A DNA stretch of 64,000 bases from Promethearchaeota archaeon (GCA_016839705.1 JAEOTR010000084.1:22132-86131); one strand, 5' to 3'. Shown: positions 26,937 through 35,737, counted from the first letter of the stretch. Program-made: numbers and translations. The notes: generated from the letters alone by a model not told the origin.

Positions 26937-27773
26937 TCAATTGCTCTTATAGATTTCTCCTAAATTTTCTAAAACTAAATCTGGGATAAGATTATTATCA
27001 AATTTACTCTCCTTGTTTTTGACCTCTTCAATCATTTCTCTTGTGACAACCCCTGTCAAAACTGCTATTGACATAATCCCCACCCTGTTTCCCGCTAGAA
27101 TATCGGTATTTAATCGATCTCCAAAAATGCATGCTTGTTCAGGAGGGATTTGAGTATCCTGCAAAATTAATTCTATACCAAAAGGTTCAGGTTTCCCAAA
27201 TACCCTAATTGGATTTTGTCCTGTACAAGTAATCAAAGCATTCACCATTGAACCCGCTCCCGGTTTAAAACCTCTAGCAACTGGTAAGGTAGAATCTGCA
27301 TTTGTTGCATAAAATTGCGCTCTTCCCTCTAAGATACATTTTTGAGCAATCGATAATTTCTCATAGGTAAAATCTCTATCTAGTCCGACTATTACAAAAT
27401 CGATATCCTCAATTGACGGATTAGTTTGGACTCTGTGACCCGCAAGTTCTAGTTCTTCTCTTAATCCATTTTCCCCAATTACATAAATATTTGCATTCTT
27501 CTTTAATTTTGTGATTTCAGCAGACGCAATTGAGGCGCTGGTGTAAAAATCAGTTCTCTCACTCGAAATTTTAAAACTTTTCAGTCTCTCAACGTAGGCT
27601 TGCCGTGAAATTGTGGAATTATTAGAGTTATATACTACCTTGATAGAGAGATTTTTAAGCTCATTTATGATCTTATCAACATTTTGGATTAATTTATTTC
27701 CACGGTACACAACCCCATCAAGATCAAAAATAGCCAGTCTGATTTGTTTTAATGAGTCTATAAATTCTCGCAT
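26937..27773 (-). CDS. HAD-IIA family phosphatase (NagD/phosphoglycolate phosphatase-like)
   Basis: A 278-residue HAD-superfamily hydrolase of subfamily IIA. Motif I is IFDLDGVVY with both aspartates, motif II is YNSNNST, motif III lysine lies in VFGKPEPF, and motif IV is FGDRLNTDI. The C2-type cap lies between motifs II and III. Family members dephosphorylate 2-phosphoglycolate, nucleotides or p-nitrophenyl phosphate; the archaeal substrate is uncertain. It is convergent with the Rab-like GTPase and likely cotranscribed with the upstream kinase-like gene, 35 bases away. Confidence 0.88.
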   Translation of the reverse strand: MREFIDSLKQIRLAIFDLDGVVYRGNKLIQNVDKIINELKNLSIKVVYNSNNSTISRQAYVERLKSFKISSERTDFYTSASIASAEITKLKKNANIYVIGENGLREELELAGHRVQTNPSIEDIDFVIVGLDRDFTYEKLSIAQKCILEGRAQFYATNADSTLPVARGFKPGAGSMVNALITCTGQNPIRVFGKPEPFGIELILQDTQIPPEQACIFGDRLNTDILAGNRVGIMSIAVLTGVVTREMIEEVKNKESKFDNNLIPDLVLENLGEIYKSN

Positions 27774-27808
27774 GGTTTTAAATTAGATAAATATTTTTTA
27801 AGATGTTT

Positions 27809-28963
27809 CTACCAGCCTACTGGCAATCCTAGTAATAATATAAAAAGCTGGATACCAATAGGGATGAAAATTGGGTTTAAAAGATTATCCGCTGTAAATT
27901 TGGGAAAGTAATCTGTTATAAAAAATATAACTGCCCCAATTATTGCGTATATTGGTCCTACAAGGATTAAGCCTATTAAATACGCTACAATCATGCCTGC
28001 AAGAAAACCTTCTATGGATTTTTTATCTTTACTCCTTACCTTGACTTTATGTTTTCCGTATTTTCTACCAATTAACGCAGCAGCAGCATCCGATAGACAG
28101 GCAATAAGAATCCCCGAAAATACCGCTTTTATATGAACTAAATTTACCATATAGAGCATGTATGAAAAAACAAAACCTGTAATTATATAAATTTGCGGTC
28201 CAGCAGCATTTCTTTCCTTTTTTCTTAACATGGATTTTGTTAAAAAGTTAAAGACTGAATACTCTGGTCCCCAAAAAATTCTGATTAAATCTGAGATTAT
28301 AGCAAATATTAACGCTCCAATCAGCGCCATCATTGTAAGGTAAACAACTGCGAAATAATTGGATATTGGGTCTCCAATCGTAAATGGAAATAAGGTTAAA
28401 TCCCCCCATATAAGGTTATACGCAGGTTCGATATTATGTATTAATTCAATCACTCCATCGCTTATTATCCGTGTAACAGGGTACATAAAAGGTAATCCAA
28501 AATAAGCTAACACTAGTAAAAGTCCTGTTAAATGAAAACTTTTTCTTATATACTCCATTCTCATAGTAATTTCTTCTCCGTATTGGTTCTCTTTTGTCAT
28601 TCTTTCAACGTATCTTCTTAACAGTGGTTTTTCCCCTTCTTCAATAATTACTCCATCGTCTTCTCTATTCATTTTCTTTTTTACTCTTTTGATCAAGAAA
28701 GAAAAAATAAAGTTTACGAGTAAAATAATACCGATCCACCATACCATAAATCCATTATAAGGATAAACAAAAAATCTTACAAGAGAATTATAATATCCAA
28801 AAATCAAGAAACAAATACCACTTAAAATAGAGGAAATCCCACCATACCGATTGCCTAATTTATATCCCCTTTTCCCTATAAAAAACATTAAAAGGGCTAA
28901 AATGAAAAATGTGAGAGATAAAGTAACATTGTAAGCTTCACCAATAGCAGTCCAGTAATCCAT
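27809..28963 (-). CDS. Dolichol kinase/CDP-diglyceride synthase-like membrane protein
   Basis: A 384-residue protein with about nine to ten membrane helices. The C-terminal half matches the dolichol kinase/phosphatidate cytidylyltransferase fold: RKSFHLTGLLL, then SDAAAALIGRKYGKHKV with the conserved Asp and the G-x-K-x-G-like loop, then KKSIEGFLAGM. Such enzymes use CTP to phosphorylate polyprenols or activate phospholipid precursors. The KSIEG form favours a dolichol/phytol kinase assignment. The N-terminal membrane part with a charged loop at about 95-140 is an extra domain. It is upstream of the HAD phosphatase on the same strand. Confidence 0.72.
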   Translation of the reverse strand: MDYWTAIGEAYNVTLSLTFFILALLMFFIGKRGYKLGNRYGGISSILSGICFLIFGYYNSLVRFFVYPYNGFMVWWIGIILLVNFIFSFLIKRVKKKMNREDDGVIIEEGEKPLLRRYVERMTKENQYGEEITMRMEYIRKSFHLTGLLLVLAYFGLPFMYPVTRIISDGVIELIHNIEPAYNLIWGDLTLFPFTIGDPISNYFAVVYLTMMALIGALIFAIISDLIRIFWGPEYSVFNFLTKSMLRKKERNAAGPQIYIITGFVFSYMLYMVNLVHIKAVFSGILIACLSDAAAALIGRKYGKHKVKVRSKDKKSIEGFLAGMIVAYLIGLILVGPIYAIIGAVIFFITDYFPKFTADNLLNPIFIPIGIQLFILLLGLPVGW

Positions 28964-29309
28964 ATCTAATCACCAAAAGAATGGTATTAATTAATTTAAT
29001 AATTCACAATCTAATAATTATTCTTTGATTTCAGAATAAAATTAAAATAGAGGTAAAGAAAATCATTGATAACCATTTATTATCTAAATTTTGAAAAAAG
29101 GATTATCCTAAGTTCTTAAAAGGTATATCCTCTTCTAAATCATTACAATACAAAAATTTCAAAACTAAATTAATAAAGAACTAATAATATATTTTATTAG
29201 AGAATAAGTAATACAAAAAAATAAATAAAATTAAAATAAGTTAATTATAACTAGTATATTATAATTTTTTCTATCTCTAAATCGATTTTAATACTAAATA
29301 ACAGGTAAA
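28964..29309. other. AT-rich intergenic region between divergent genes
   Basis: These 346 bases lie between the dolichol-kinase-like gene (minus) and the second roadblock gene (plus). The sequence is extremely AT-rich with several TATA-like runs near 29250-29270, and must contain both promoters. I see no open frame of useful length, no tRNA and no strong hairpin. Confidence 0.5.
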
Positions 29310-29687
29310 ATGATGGGAATAGAGCCAACTACAGAGAATCTTGACGAAATTTTAAAGAAACTTTTAGCTGCTATGCCAGAAGTTAGAGCCGCAGCGATAG
29401 TTTCTGCAGAAGGGCTACCCATTGCATCTGCGCTACCTCAAGGAGTTGATGAAACAAGAATTGCGGCAATGACTGCTGCGTTGCTCTCCTTAGCCGAAAG
29501 GGCAGTTATCGAGATGGATAAAGGTGAATTCTCAGAATTATACGTAAAGGGAACCGATGGATATCTTCTAGTCATGGAAGCAGGTCCCAACGCAGTATTA
29601 ACGGTCTCTACTACGAAAGATGTAAGGTTAGGTTTAATTTTTCTGGATTGTAAGCGTACTTGCGAAAAAATCGCTAAGTTAATTTAG
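29310..29687 (+). CDS. Roadblock/LC7 domain protein, second copy
   Basis: A 125-residue roadblock/LC7 protein closest to the MglB-like archaeal group. Its elements are the helix DEILKKLLAAM, the hairpin VRAAAIVSAEGLPIASALP, the long helix rich in alanine (IAAMTAALLSLAERAV), YVKGTDGYLLVMEAGPNAVLTVST and the C-terminal helix. It is a better match to the consensus than the copy at 23122-23520 and is a good candidate GAP or scaffold for a Ras-like GTPase. Either ATG at 29310 or 29313 may start it. A long AT-rich leader precedes it and the YciI-like gene follows. Confidence 0.9.
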   Translation: MMGIEPTTENLDEILKKLLAAMPEVRAAAIVSAEGLPIASALPQGVDETRIAAMTAALLSLAERAVIEMDKGEFSELYVKGTDGYLLVMEAGPNAVLTVSTTKDVRLGLIFLDCKRTCEKIAKLI

Positions 29688-29785
29688 ATTAATTCTTACT
29701 CTATTACTGAGATTTTTTATTTATCACTTAGTGATATTTGTTATCCTAAGAGGTTTCTAAAGAAATTAAGAAATGTAAATCAATA

Positions 29786-30094
29786 ATGCCGAAAAAGAAT
29801 CATTTTTATGCTATTATAAGACCTTATCGTAAAGATTTTATTACAAGACCGAATGAAGAAGAGGAAAAAATCATGATTGATCATTTAAACTATCTAAAAT
29901 CTTTGATGAATCAGAAGAAACTATATCTAGCCGGTCCAACATTAATCGCGGAGGATCCTTTTGGTGTAGTGATCTTTGAAACAGAAAATGCAGATGAGGC
30001 AAAATCCTTACTTGAAAACGATCCTTCAGTAAAAGCAGGAATACAGAAAATAGCAGACTTTAGGCCTATTAGATTATCATTAATAAGAAAGTAA
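29786..30094 (+). CDS. YciI-like domain protein
   Basis: A 102-residue protein of the YciI-like ferredoxin-fold type. It has the pattern HFYAIIRP, then EHxxYL-like MIDHLNYLKSLMNQKKLYLAGPT, the central DPFGVVIFETENADEAKSLLENDP and a final strand-forming FRPIRLSL. Family members are small dimeric proteins of uncertain catalytic role, some acting as dehydrochlorinases. It follows the roadblock gene by 98 bases and converges with the aldolase gene. Confidence 0.8.
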   Translation: MPKKNHFYAIIRPYRKDFITRPNEEEEKIMIDHLNYLKSLMNQKKLYLAGPTLIAEDPFGVVIFETENADEAKSLLENDPSVKAGIQKIADFRPIRLSLIRK

Positions 30095-30114
30095 TCTGTA
30101 TTATAAATTTAATA

Positions 30115-30918
30115 TTAAAGGTTCAACTCTTTTATTGCGTCTTCTACTTCATAACCTTTTTGAACTATTAGATATAATGCTCTTACAAATTTTGTGGGAT
30201 CATCTGCTTGAAAAACGTTTCTCCCAAATGCTACTCCAGCGCCTCCTACTTCAATTGATTGTTTTGTGATTTCTAATATGTCTTTAATTCCTGACTTTTC
30301 TCCCCCTGCTATTATTACTGGTGCCATACAACCCTCAACAACTTCTTTAAACGAATCAGGATCTCCCGTCCAATTAGTTTTAACAATATCTGCTCCCAAT
30401 TCGGCTGCAACTCTTGCGGCAATCTTTACTACTTCGACGTCTTGTTCATTTTCTATATTTTCACCTCTCGGATACATCATGGCAATAAGCGGCATACCAA
30501 GATCACGACATTCCCTTGATACCCCTCCTAGTATCTCAAGCATTTCAGGATCTGATTTTGTACCAACGTTGATATGAATCGATACTCCATCTGCTCCAAA
30601 TTTGACTGCTTCTAAAACCGTATTTACAAGAACTTTATAATTTGAATCGGGGCTTAAAGATGTCGAACCAGATAAATGAAGAATTAATCCTATATCTGGT
30701 CCATACCCTCTATGAGCGTATAAAGGTATACCTACATGCCCCAAAATTGCATTAGCTCCACCTAATGCAATCTTATTTACTACTTCTCCTAAGTTTTTTT
30801 CAATTCCCTTAATTGGTCCTAAAGTTAGACCGTGATCCATGGGGATGATGATTGATTTTTTAGTTTCTCGATTAATTATCCTTTCCAATCTAATTTTTTT
30901 ACCAATATAGCCAGACAA
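30115..30918 (-). CDS. DhnA-type class I aldolase (ADH synthase / fructose-bisphosphate aldolase)
   Basis: A class I aldolase of the archaeal DhnA family. The motifs are IIPMDHGLTLGP, the Schiff-base lysine in ADIVKTNWTGD, and the phosphate loops VIIAGGEKSG and GAGVAFGRNVFQ. The close relatives are 2-amino-3,7-dideoxy-D-threo-hept-6-ulosonate synthase, first enzyme of the archaeal shikimate route, and fructose-bisphosphate aldolase; sequence reading does not separate them. The frame is open up to a GTG at 31035, but those extra residues are unlike the family. I place the start at TTG 30918, preceded by GAGGG, giving 267 residues and the usual N-terminus (IGKKIRLERI). Confidence 0.85.
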   Translation of the reverse strand: MSGYIGKKIRLERIINRETKKSIIIPMDHGLTLGPIKGIEKNLGEVVNKIALGGANAILGHVGIPLYAHRGYGPDIGLILHLSGSTSLSPDSNYKVLVNTVLEAVKFGADGVSIHINVGTKSDPEMLEILGGVSRECRDLGMPLIAMMYPRGENIENEQDVEVVKIAARVAAELGADIVKTNWTGDPDSFKEVVEGCMAPVIIAGGEKSGIKDILEITKQSIEVGGAGVAFGRNVFQADDPTKFVRALYLIVQKGYEVEDAIKELNL

Positions 30919-31137
30919 GCTTAAAATTCCCTCATTTTTTATTTTAATTAAAATTATTTGACTAAATAGAATATTAGAAAATACCTTTAATAATTCTTTC
31001 AAACACTCTAAATATTTCTTTAAGCACAAAACCACAAACTATTAATTTTTTCTTTCATATAATAAAATACAAAACTTCGTTTTGCTTCATTATACAAACA
31101 GTTTAGCAAATATATCATTATCAATTAATTTTTGAAC

Positions 31138-31142
31138 AGGTG
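31138..31142 (+). promoter_or_regulatory. Shine-Dalgarno motif before rpo7
   Basis: AGGTG ends six bases before ATC 31149, the same gap seen at rpo10 and L7Ae. The GTG inside this motif (31140) is the only in-frame canonical start, so it is either the SD or the start codon. Confidence 0.5.
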
Positions 31143-31148
31143 TTTAAT

Positions 31149-31751
31149 ATCTTTAAACTTTTTACAATTGAAGGAAAAATTGAGATACCACCATTTCTTT
31201 TTGACCAGGAAAAGAGTGTAAGTGCCAGAATAATCTTAAGTGAAGATTATGAAGGCATTATCACAAGAGACTTTGGATTTATTATTGCTGTTGTTGATGT
31301 TATAAATGTTGGAATGGGAATAATTATTCCAGGGAATGCTAATACGTTCCATGAGGTTGAATTTACGATCCTTACATTTAAACCAATTGTTTCAGAAGTA
31401 GTTGAAGGAACTGTAGTTGAAATTGTGGATTTTGGCTCTTTCATTCGTTTAGGTCCTTTGGACGGTTTGGTTCATGTATCTCAAATTTGTGATGATTATA
31501 TTTCTTACGAACAAGTAGGGAATAGATTTATCGGTAAGGAAACTGGAAAGATCCTTGAAGTAAATGATCAAGTAAGAGCAAAAATTATTGCAGTCTCTTT
31601 AGGAACAGGAAGAAGTGGAAAGCTTGGATTGACGATGCGTCAGAGGTATTTGGGAAAGGAAGAATGGATTGAAAATGATCTCGAGGAAGATATTACTAAC
31701 CAACAAACCGATCAAACAAAAGTTGATGAAGAAGAAAGTGCAACTGAATGA
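31149..31751 (+). CDS. rpo7: DNA-directed RNA polymerase subunit Rpo7 (RpoE1)
   Basis: Archaeal Rpo7/RPB7, the stalk subunit that binds nascent RNA together with Rpo4. The N-terminal RNP-like domain (FKLFTIEGKIEIPPFLF) is followed by an S1 domain (VVEGTVVEIVDFGSFIRLGPLDGLVH) and an acidic tail. The first in-frame canonical codon is GTG 31140, but orthologues begin M-Y/F-K at the position of ATC 31149 and the GTG lies inside an AGGTG motif. I therefore favour ATC 31149; a start at 31140 would add three residues. It heads the rpo7-spt4-DUF359-rps24e-rps27ae cluster that is conserved in archaea. Confidence 0.92.
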   Translation: MFKLFTIEGKIEIPPFLFDQEKSVSARIILSEDYEGIITRDFGFIIAVVDVINVGMGIIIPGNANTFHEVEFTILTFKPIVSEVVEGTVVEIVDFGSFIRLGPLDGLVHVSQICDDYISYEQVGNRFIGKETGKILEVNDQVRAKIIAVSLGTGRSGKLGLTMRQRYLGKEEWIENDLEEDITNQQTDQTKVDEEESATE

Positions 31752-31785
31752 TTAGTTAAAAAAAAACGAGGTTCAAGGTGAGGAT

Positions 31786-31974
31786 ATGAAAGAGAGAGCG
31801 TGCAAAAACTGTCATTTGATAACCAAGAACGAAACAGTTTGTCCTAAATGCAAAACCCACACTTTAAGTGAGGATTATACAGGCGAGGTTATAATCATAA
31901 ATCCTAAAGAATCGAAATTTGCTGCTCATTTGAAAGTGCACTACCCCGGTAAGTACGCTTTAAGAGTACGTTAA
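31786..31974 (+). CDS. spt4: Transcription elongation factor Spt4 (RpoE2)
   Basis: A 62-residue Spt4, partner of Spt5 in the elongation clamp. The zinc site is C6, C9, C19, C22 (ACKNC and VCPKC), followed by the typical YTGEVIIINPKES and HYPGKYALRV segments. A clear AGGTGA lies four bases before the ATG. The position directly after rpo7 is the conserved archaeal arrangement. Confidence 0.95.
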   Translation: MKERACKNCHLITKNETVCPKCKTHTLSEDYTGEVIIINPKESKFAAHLKVHYPGKYALRVR

Positions 31975-32028
31975 GCTTATAACCCATTTTAGTTATCATA
32001 TTTTCCTATATAATAAAACTTGATTTTC

Positions 32029-32613
32029 ATGAACGATAATCTAAAGGTTCCAAAGAGAACTCGGAGATCATTTGCACAACCACTGGATATGCTAATCGCT
32101 GGGAGTCGAGAAGATACTATCCCCCAAGTCGAAAATATGTTTAGAGATCTTCTACAACTTGGGAGATCATTAAACTTTTATATAGTTGGGGATATTGTTG
32201 CCCAAGATTTCTTATCAAACTCATTTTTAAAGTCATTCATTAAAATCTGTGTTATAGATGAAAAAACTCAGAGGAACCAAATTAATATCGAGTATGGAGG
32301 TTTTTTTGAAGTAGAAATTGAATTAACCAATCCAGCAGGTTCAATTAATAAGGAGAGTTGGGAAATTTTTCGAACATCTATAGCTTCGAATAAAAGAACA
32401 TTGATAAAAGTAACGGAAGGAGAGGAAGATTTGCTAATTCTTCCTCTAATAGATGAACTCCCCCTTGATGATCGAGGACATTTTGCTTTTTATGGTCAAC
32501 CTCCTATTACTGATTCCCGTTTTATTATTCCCGAAGGGATTGTCATTGTAAATGTTGATAAGAATATTAAAGAAAAGGTAAAGAGAGCTTTAGCGGTTAT
32601 GGATTCGATTTGA
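32029..32613 (+). CDS. GTP-dependent dephospho-CoA kinase (DUF359)
   Basis: A 194-residue DUF359 protein. In archaea this family phosphorylates dephospho-CoA with GTP, the last step of CoA synthesis. It has the family blocks YIVGDIVAQDFL, IKICVIDEKTQRN, NPAGSINKESWEIF, GEEDLLILPLIDELP and YGQPP...GIVIVNVD. The ATG at 32029 is preferred to the TTG three codons before. Its place between spt4 and rps24e is the classic archaeal gene order. Confidence 0.9.
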   Translation: MNDNLKVPKRTRRSFAQPLDMLIAGSREDTIPQVENMFRDLLQLGRSLNFYIVGDIVAQDFLSNSFLKSFIKICVIDEKTQRNQINIEYGGFFEVEIELTNPAGSINKESWEIFRTSIASNKRTLIKVTEGEEDLLILPLIDELPLDDRGHFAFYGQPPITDSRFIIPEGIVIVNVDKNIKEKVKRALAVMDSI

Positions 32614-32764
32614 GGATTCGAGTTTATTTCTTCCTCTTTTATTTGAAGCTTTATACTAATAAAAAGCAAAATTTTATTTTTTATCTCTCCTTTTGATTTT
32701 TATTAAAAAGAAATAAAGATAATATTACTTTTTAGATAATATCAAATTTGAAAAAAGGTTCAAA

Positions 32765-33118
32765 ATGTCCCTAAATATTGAGATTAAAGAGGAAAAGAAA
32801 AATCCCCTAATAGATAGAATAGAAGTGACATTTATAATAGATCATTTCCAGCAGGGAACCCCAAATAGATTAGAAGTGAAAAAAAAAATAGCTGCAATGC
32901 AAGGTTCTGATGAAAAATTAACTATTATTAAATCCCTGAACACTCATTTCGGTAGATCTTCTACCCAGGGAGTTGCTTATATTTATGATAATTCAAAAGA
33001 ACTACAATTCTACGAACCTTTTCATATCCAAGTTCGAAATCTTAGAAAAGACAAGCGAACTGAAATAATACAGCTAAAGAAAAGAAAGGAATCTTATAAA
33101 CATCTTTTTGAATATTAA
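32765..33118 (+). CDS. rps24e: 30S ribosomal protein S24e
   Basis: A 117-residue S24e with the diagnostic N-terminal part (IEIKEEKKNPLIDRIEVTF), KKKIAAMQGSDEKLTIIKSLNTHFG and the GVAYIYDNSKELQFYEP block. It follows DUF359 after a 151-base AT-rich gap and precedes S27ae, as in other archaea. The ATG is preceded by AGGTTC. Confidence 0.96.
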   Translation: MSLNIEIKEEKKNPLIDRIEVTFIIDHFQQGTPNRLEVKKKIAAMQGSDEKLTIIKSLNTHFGRSSTQGVAYIYDNSKELQFYEPFHIQVRNLRKDKRTEIIQLKKRKESYKHLFEY

Positions 33119-33143
33119 CAATTACAAAAATCATGGAATAAAA

Positions 33144-33362
33144 ATGGATGCATCAAAATATTATAAATTGGAAGGAGACAAGTTAGTACGAACTCATAGA
33201 TCGTGCCCTAAGTGTGGACCAAGTTATTTTCTTGCAAACCACTATGACCGGTCGAGTTGTGGAAAATGTGGTTACACTGTATTTAAGAGAAAAGGAATTG
33301 CTAAAGGAAAAACCACTAGAAGGGCTCCTCGTAAACGTATGAAATCAATAGACGGGAGTTAA
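33144..33362 (+). CDS. rps27ae: 30S ribosomal protein S27ae
   Basis: A 72-residue zinc-ribbon ribosomal protein. The KYYKLEGDKLVRTHRSCPKCG start, the central YFLANHYDRSSCGKCGY with the second cysteine pair and a basic tail are all present. There is no ubiquitin fusion. I place the start at ATG 33144, directly before the conserved part. An ATG at 33108 overlapping the end of S24e is also in frame and would add twelve non-conserved residues. Confidence 0.93.
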   Translation: MDASKYYKLEGDKLVRTHRSCPKCGPSYFLANHYDRSSCGKCGYTVFKRKGIAKGKTTRRAPRKRMKSIDGS

Positions 33363-33463
33363 TCTCAAAATTTAAAGAAATCTAAAAAAAAATACCTCTT
33401 TAAACATATTGATTTTCATTTTAAAAAATTTTAGATTTCAATAAGGAAAATACGGCGAAATTA

Positions 33464-34474
33464 ATGCAAAAATATTGTTTGGGTATTGAAAGTACTGCAC
33501 ACACATTTGGAATAGGAATTGTTGATTTTGAAGGAATAGTTCATAGTTTGATAAACGATATCTTTATACCCGAAGAAGGAGGACTCCATCCTGCTTTAGT
33601 ACGTGAACAACATTTAAATAATTTTAAAACGGTAATAATTAAAGCACTCAAAGAGTCAGAATTATCAATAAAAGATATAGATCTAATTGCTTTCAGTCAA
33701 AGTCCTGGATTAGGACCTGTTCTAAAAATTGGAGCTTTAATTGCTCGAATGTTAAGCCAAGTTCTAAACATTCCACTTGTAGGTGTAAATCATTGTATAG
33801 CTCATGTAGAAATTGGACGTTTAATGTGTAAAATTGATGATCCCCTTACTTTATATGTATCTGGAGGTAATACTATTGTCAGTGCTTTTGAATCTGATAG
33901 ATATCAAATTTTTGGAGAAACACTTGATTTAGCTGTTGGGAATATGATTGATTCCTTTGCTCGAGATGCGGGACTAAGTCATCCTGGGGGTCCAAAGATC
34001 GAGAAACTGGCGCTAAAATCAGATAAATATCTTCCATTGCCTTATACTGTCAAAGGTATGGATTTATCATTTTCAGGACTATATACGGCATCAAAAAGAT
34101 TATTAGAATCTCAAGACTTTAATGTTAAGTATAACTTAAATGACGTCGCTCGATCTCTTCAAGAAACCGCTTTTTCTATGCTTGTTGAAGTTACTGAACG
34201 AGCTCTTGCACACACAGAGAAGAAAGAAGTGTTATTAACAGGAGGTGTAGCAGCAAATAAAAGATTGCAACAAATGGTTCATTCTATTAGTAACGAGCAT
34301 GGAGCAAGATTCGCAGTAGTTCCTTTAAAGTATGCAGGAGATAATGGAGCCATGATAGCTTGGGCGGGAATATTACGATATCAGTCTGAAGGTGAGCATG
34401 AAATAGGCAATACAATAATCAAACCAAAAGAGAGAATGGATTATATCAAAATTCCTTGGAGGTCAGGGGATTAA
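33464..34474 (+). CDS. kae1: KEOPS complex protein Kae1
   Basis: A 336-residue Kae1/TsaD-type threonylcarbamoyltransferase subunit of KEOPS, which makes t6A37 in tRNAs reading ANN codons. It has the ASKHA signature LGIESTAHTFGIGIVD, the metal-binding histidines in HCIAHVEIGR, the LYVSGGNTI loop, GGPKIEKLA and TGGVAANKRLQ. It follows S27ae by about 100 bases and is one base from bud32, which is separate here, unlike the fused form of some methanogens. Confidence 0.95.
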   Translation: MQKYCLGIESTAHTFGIGIVDFEGIVHSLINDIFIPEEGGLHPALVREQHLNNFKTVIIKALKESELSIKDIDLIAFSQSPGLGPVLKIGALIARMLSQVLNIPLVGVNHCIAHVEIGRLMCKIDDPLTLYVSGGNTIVSAFESDRYQIFGETLDLAVGNMIDSFARDAGLSHPGGPKIEKLALKSDKYLPLPYTVKGMDLSFSGLYTASKRLLESQDFNVKYNLNDVARSLQETAFSMLVEVTERALAHTEKKEVLLTGGVAANKRLQQMVHSISNEHGARFAVVPLKYAGDNGAMIAWAGILRYQSEGEHEIGNTIIKPKERMDYIKIPWRSGD

Positions 34475-34475
34475 G

Positions 34476-35147
34476 ATGAGTTCTGAAATAACTACAGAAA
34501 AACTTATCCATAAGGGTGCTGAAGCAAGTTTATTCTATGGTCATTGGTTTGGTAGAAACGTAATTTTTAAGCATCGAATTCCTAAAAAATATAGACTAGA
34601 AGAACTCGATAAAAAAATTCGAAGCGAGAGAACATTAAACGAAGGAAAAGCACTGATAAAGGTAAAAGGTTATGGATTAAATGTACCTCAAATTTACGAA
34701 ATTGACACCCAGAATTCTATTCTCATCATGAAATATATCGAAGGAAAAAAATTGAAAAATATCTTAGAAAGCCTTAGTAAAAATAAAAAAGAAAAATATT
34801 TTAAGAAAATTGGTCGAGACATCGCAGTTTTACATAAGAATGGACATATTCACGGCGACATAACTACAAGTAATTTAATCGTTACAGATGAAGAAGAAAT
34901 ATTCCTCATCGATTTTGGACTACATGAATATTCTGATACAATAGAAGATAAAAGCGTTGATCTTCATCTTTTCAAGAGGGTCTTGATTTCTAGTCATGGT
35001 GATGATTTTGAATTCTGCTTTAATGCCTTCCTTGAGGGTTATAAGTCTGAATATGAGATTATCAACAAAACAGATTGTGATCAGATTATTAAAAACATTA
35101 ATGCAATAGAGTCAAGAGGTAGGTATGTAAAACCAGAGGATAGATAA
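34476..35147 (+). CDS. bud32: KEOPS kinase/ATPase Bud32
   Basis: A 223-residue minimal RIO-like kinase. GAEASLFYG forms the loop region, VIFKHRIPKKYR contains the ATP lysine, HIHGDITTSNLIV is the catalytic loop with Asp and Asn, and LIDFGLHEYSD the metal-binding aspartate. It partners Kae1 in tRNA t6A modification. The start codon follows the kae1 stop with one base between, so translation is probably coupled. The C-terminal KRVLISSHGDDF segment is typical for the family. Confidence 0.94.
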   Translation: MSSEITTEKLIHKGAEASLFYGHWFGRNVIFKHRIPKKYRLEELDKKIRSERTLNEGKALIKVKGYGLNVPQIYEIDTQNSILIMKYIEGKKLKNILESLSKNKKEKYFKKIGRDIAVLHKNGHIHGDITTSNLIVTDEEEIFLIDFGLHEYSDTIEDKSVDLHLFKRVLISSHGDDFEFCFNAFLEGYKSEYEIINKTDCDQIIKNINAIESRGRYVKPEDR

Positions 35148-35390
35148 TATGGTAAAATCCTCATATAAGAGATTTGAATTTATCTAGAAAATAGTATATT
35201 TTTGTTTTAAAAGGTAGATTTATTCTAAAAAGAGGAAATATAAAAGAAATGATGATTTTTTAATAAGAATAAAATTTTTTCAGTCACTCATTTATTTATT
35301 CATATAAAATGTTCATCTAAATAGTTAAACATTTAAAATAATGTATATCTGGTATAGAATACTTTAAATACTTTAAATAGAGACAAATAA

Positions 35391-35400
35391 CTTTATAAAT
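35391..35400 (+). promoter_or_regulatory. TATA-like promoter element for the RHH gene
   Basis: CTTTATAAAT fits the archaeal TATA box. Transcription would begin about 25 bases downstream, near 35422-35428, just before the inverted repeat at 35433-35478 and about 110 bases before the ATG. Confidence 0.4.
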
Positions 35401-35432
35401 TTATTTTACTTATACTATATTAGTGGAAAAGA

Positions 35433-35478
35433 GTGAATAACAGTAAGGGCAAAGCATATATCTGCGTTTCTTATTCAC
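35433..35478 (+). repeat. Inverted repeat in the leader of the RHH gene
   Basis: GTGAATAA at 35433-35440 is perfectly complementary to TTATTCAC at 35471-35478. The 30-base loop has an extra CAG/CTG pairing possibility. If transcribed from the TATA-like element upstream, it would form a hairpin near the 5' end of the mRNA. It could equally be an operator. Confidence 0.4.
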
Positions 35479-35533
35479 ATTTTGATTTTTTATAAAAATA
35501 GTTTTCAACTCTAGATTACTTGGAGTAAATCTA

Positions 35534-35737
35534 ATGACAGACATGAAGAAAAAGAAACCTAAGATGATCAATATTACAATAAACATACCGGAAATTTATG
35601 ATGAAAATATTCAGAATCTTATTAAAAAAAAAATTGTACCAAGTCGATCTGAAGCTATAAGAATTGCCCTTAGAGAATTTTTACACAATGAGTATAAGAA
35701 CTTAAAATTACTTGGCTTTTTTGAAAATACTTCTTAG
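35534..35737 (+). CDS. Ribbon-helix-helix (CopG-like) DNA-binding protein
   Basis: A 67-residue ribbon-helix-helix protein. The strand MINITINIPEIYDENI pairs in a dimer to contact DNA, helix 1 is IQNLIKKKI, and the turn plus helix 2 read VPSRSEAIRIALREFL. Such proteins are dimeric repressors or antitoxins; no toxin-like gene follows directly. The ATG is preceded by GGAG. A long leader with an inverted repeat suggests autoregulation, which is inference. Confidence 0.88.
   Translation: MTDMKKKKPKMINITINIPEIYDENIQNLIKKKIVPSRSEAIRIALREFLHNEYKNLKLLGFFENTS

Larger units (their letters stand above)
35148..35533 (+). other. AT-rich intergenic region with a promoter and leader hairpin
   Basis: A 386-base gap between bud32 and the ribbon-helix-helix gene with no convincing open frame. 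Its second half contains a TATA-like element and an inverted repeat, listed separately. The first half is plain AT-rich sequence in which I see nothing else. Confidence 0.5.

Noticed and set aside
33108..33143. Upstream ATG for S27ae
   Set aside because: It overlaps the end of S24e and adds non-conserved residues; ATG 33144 sits at the conserved start.
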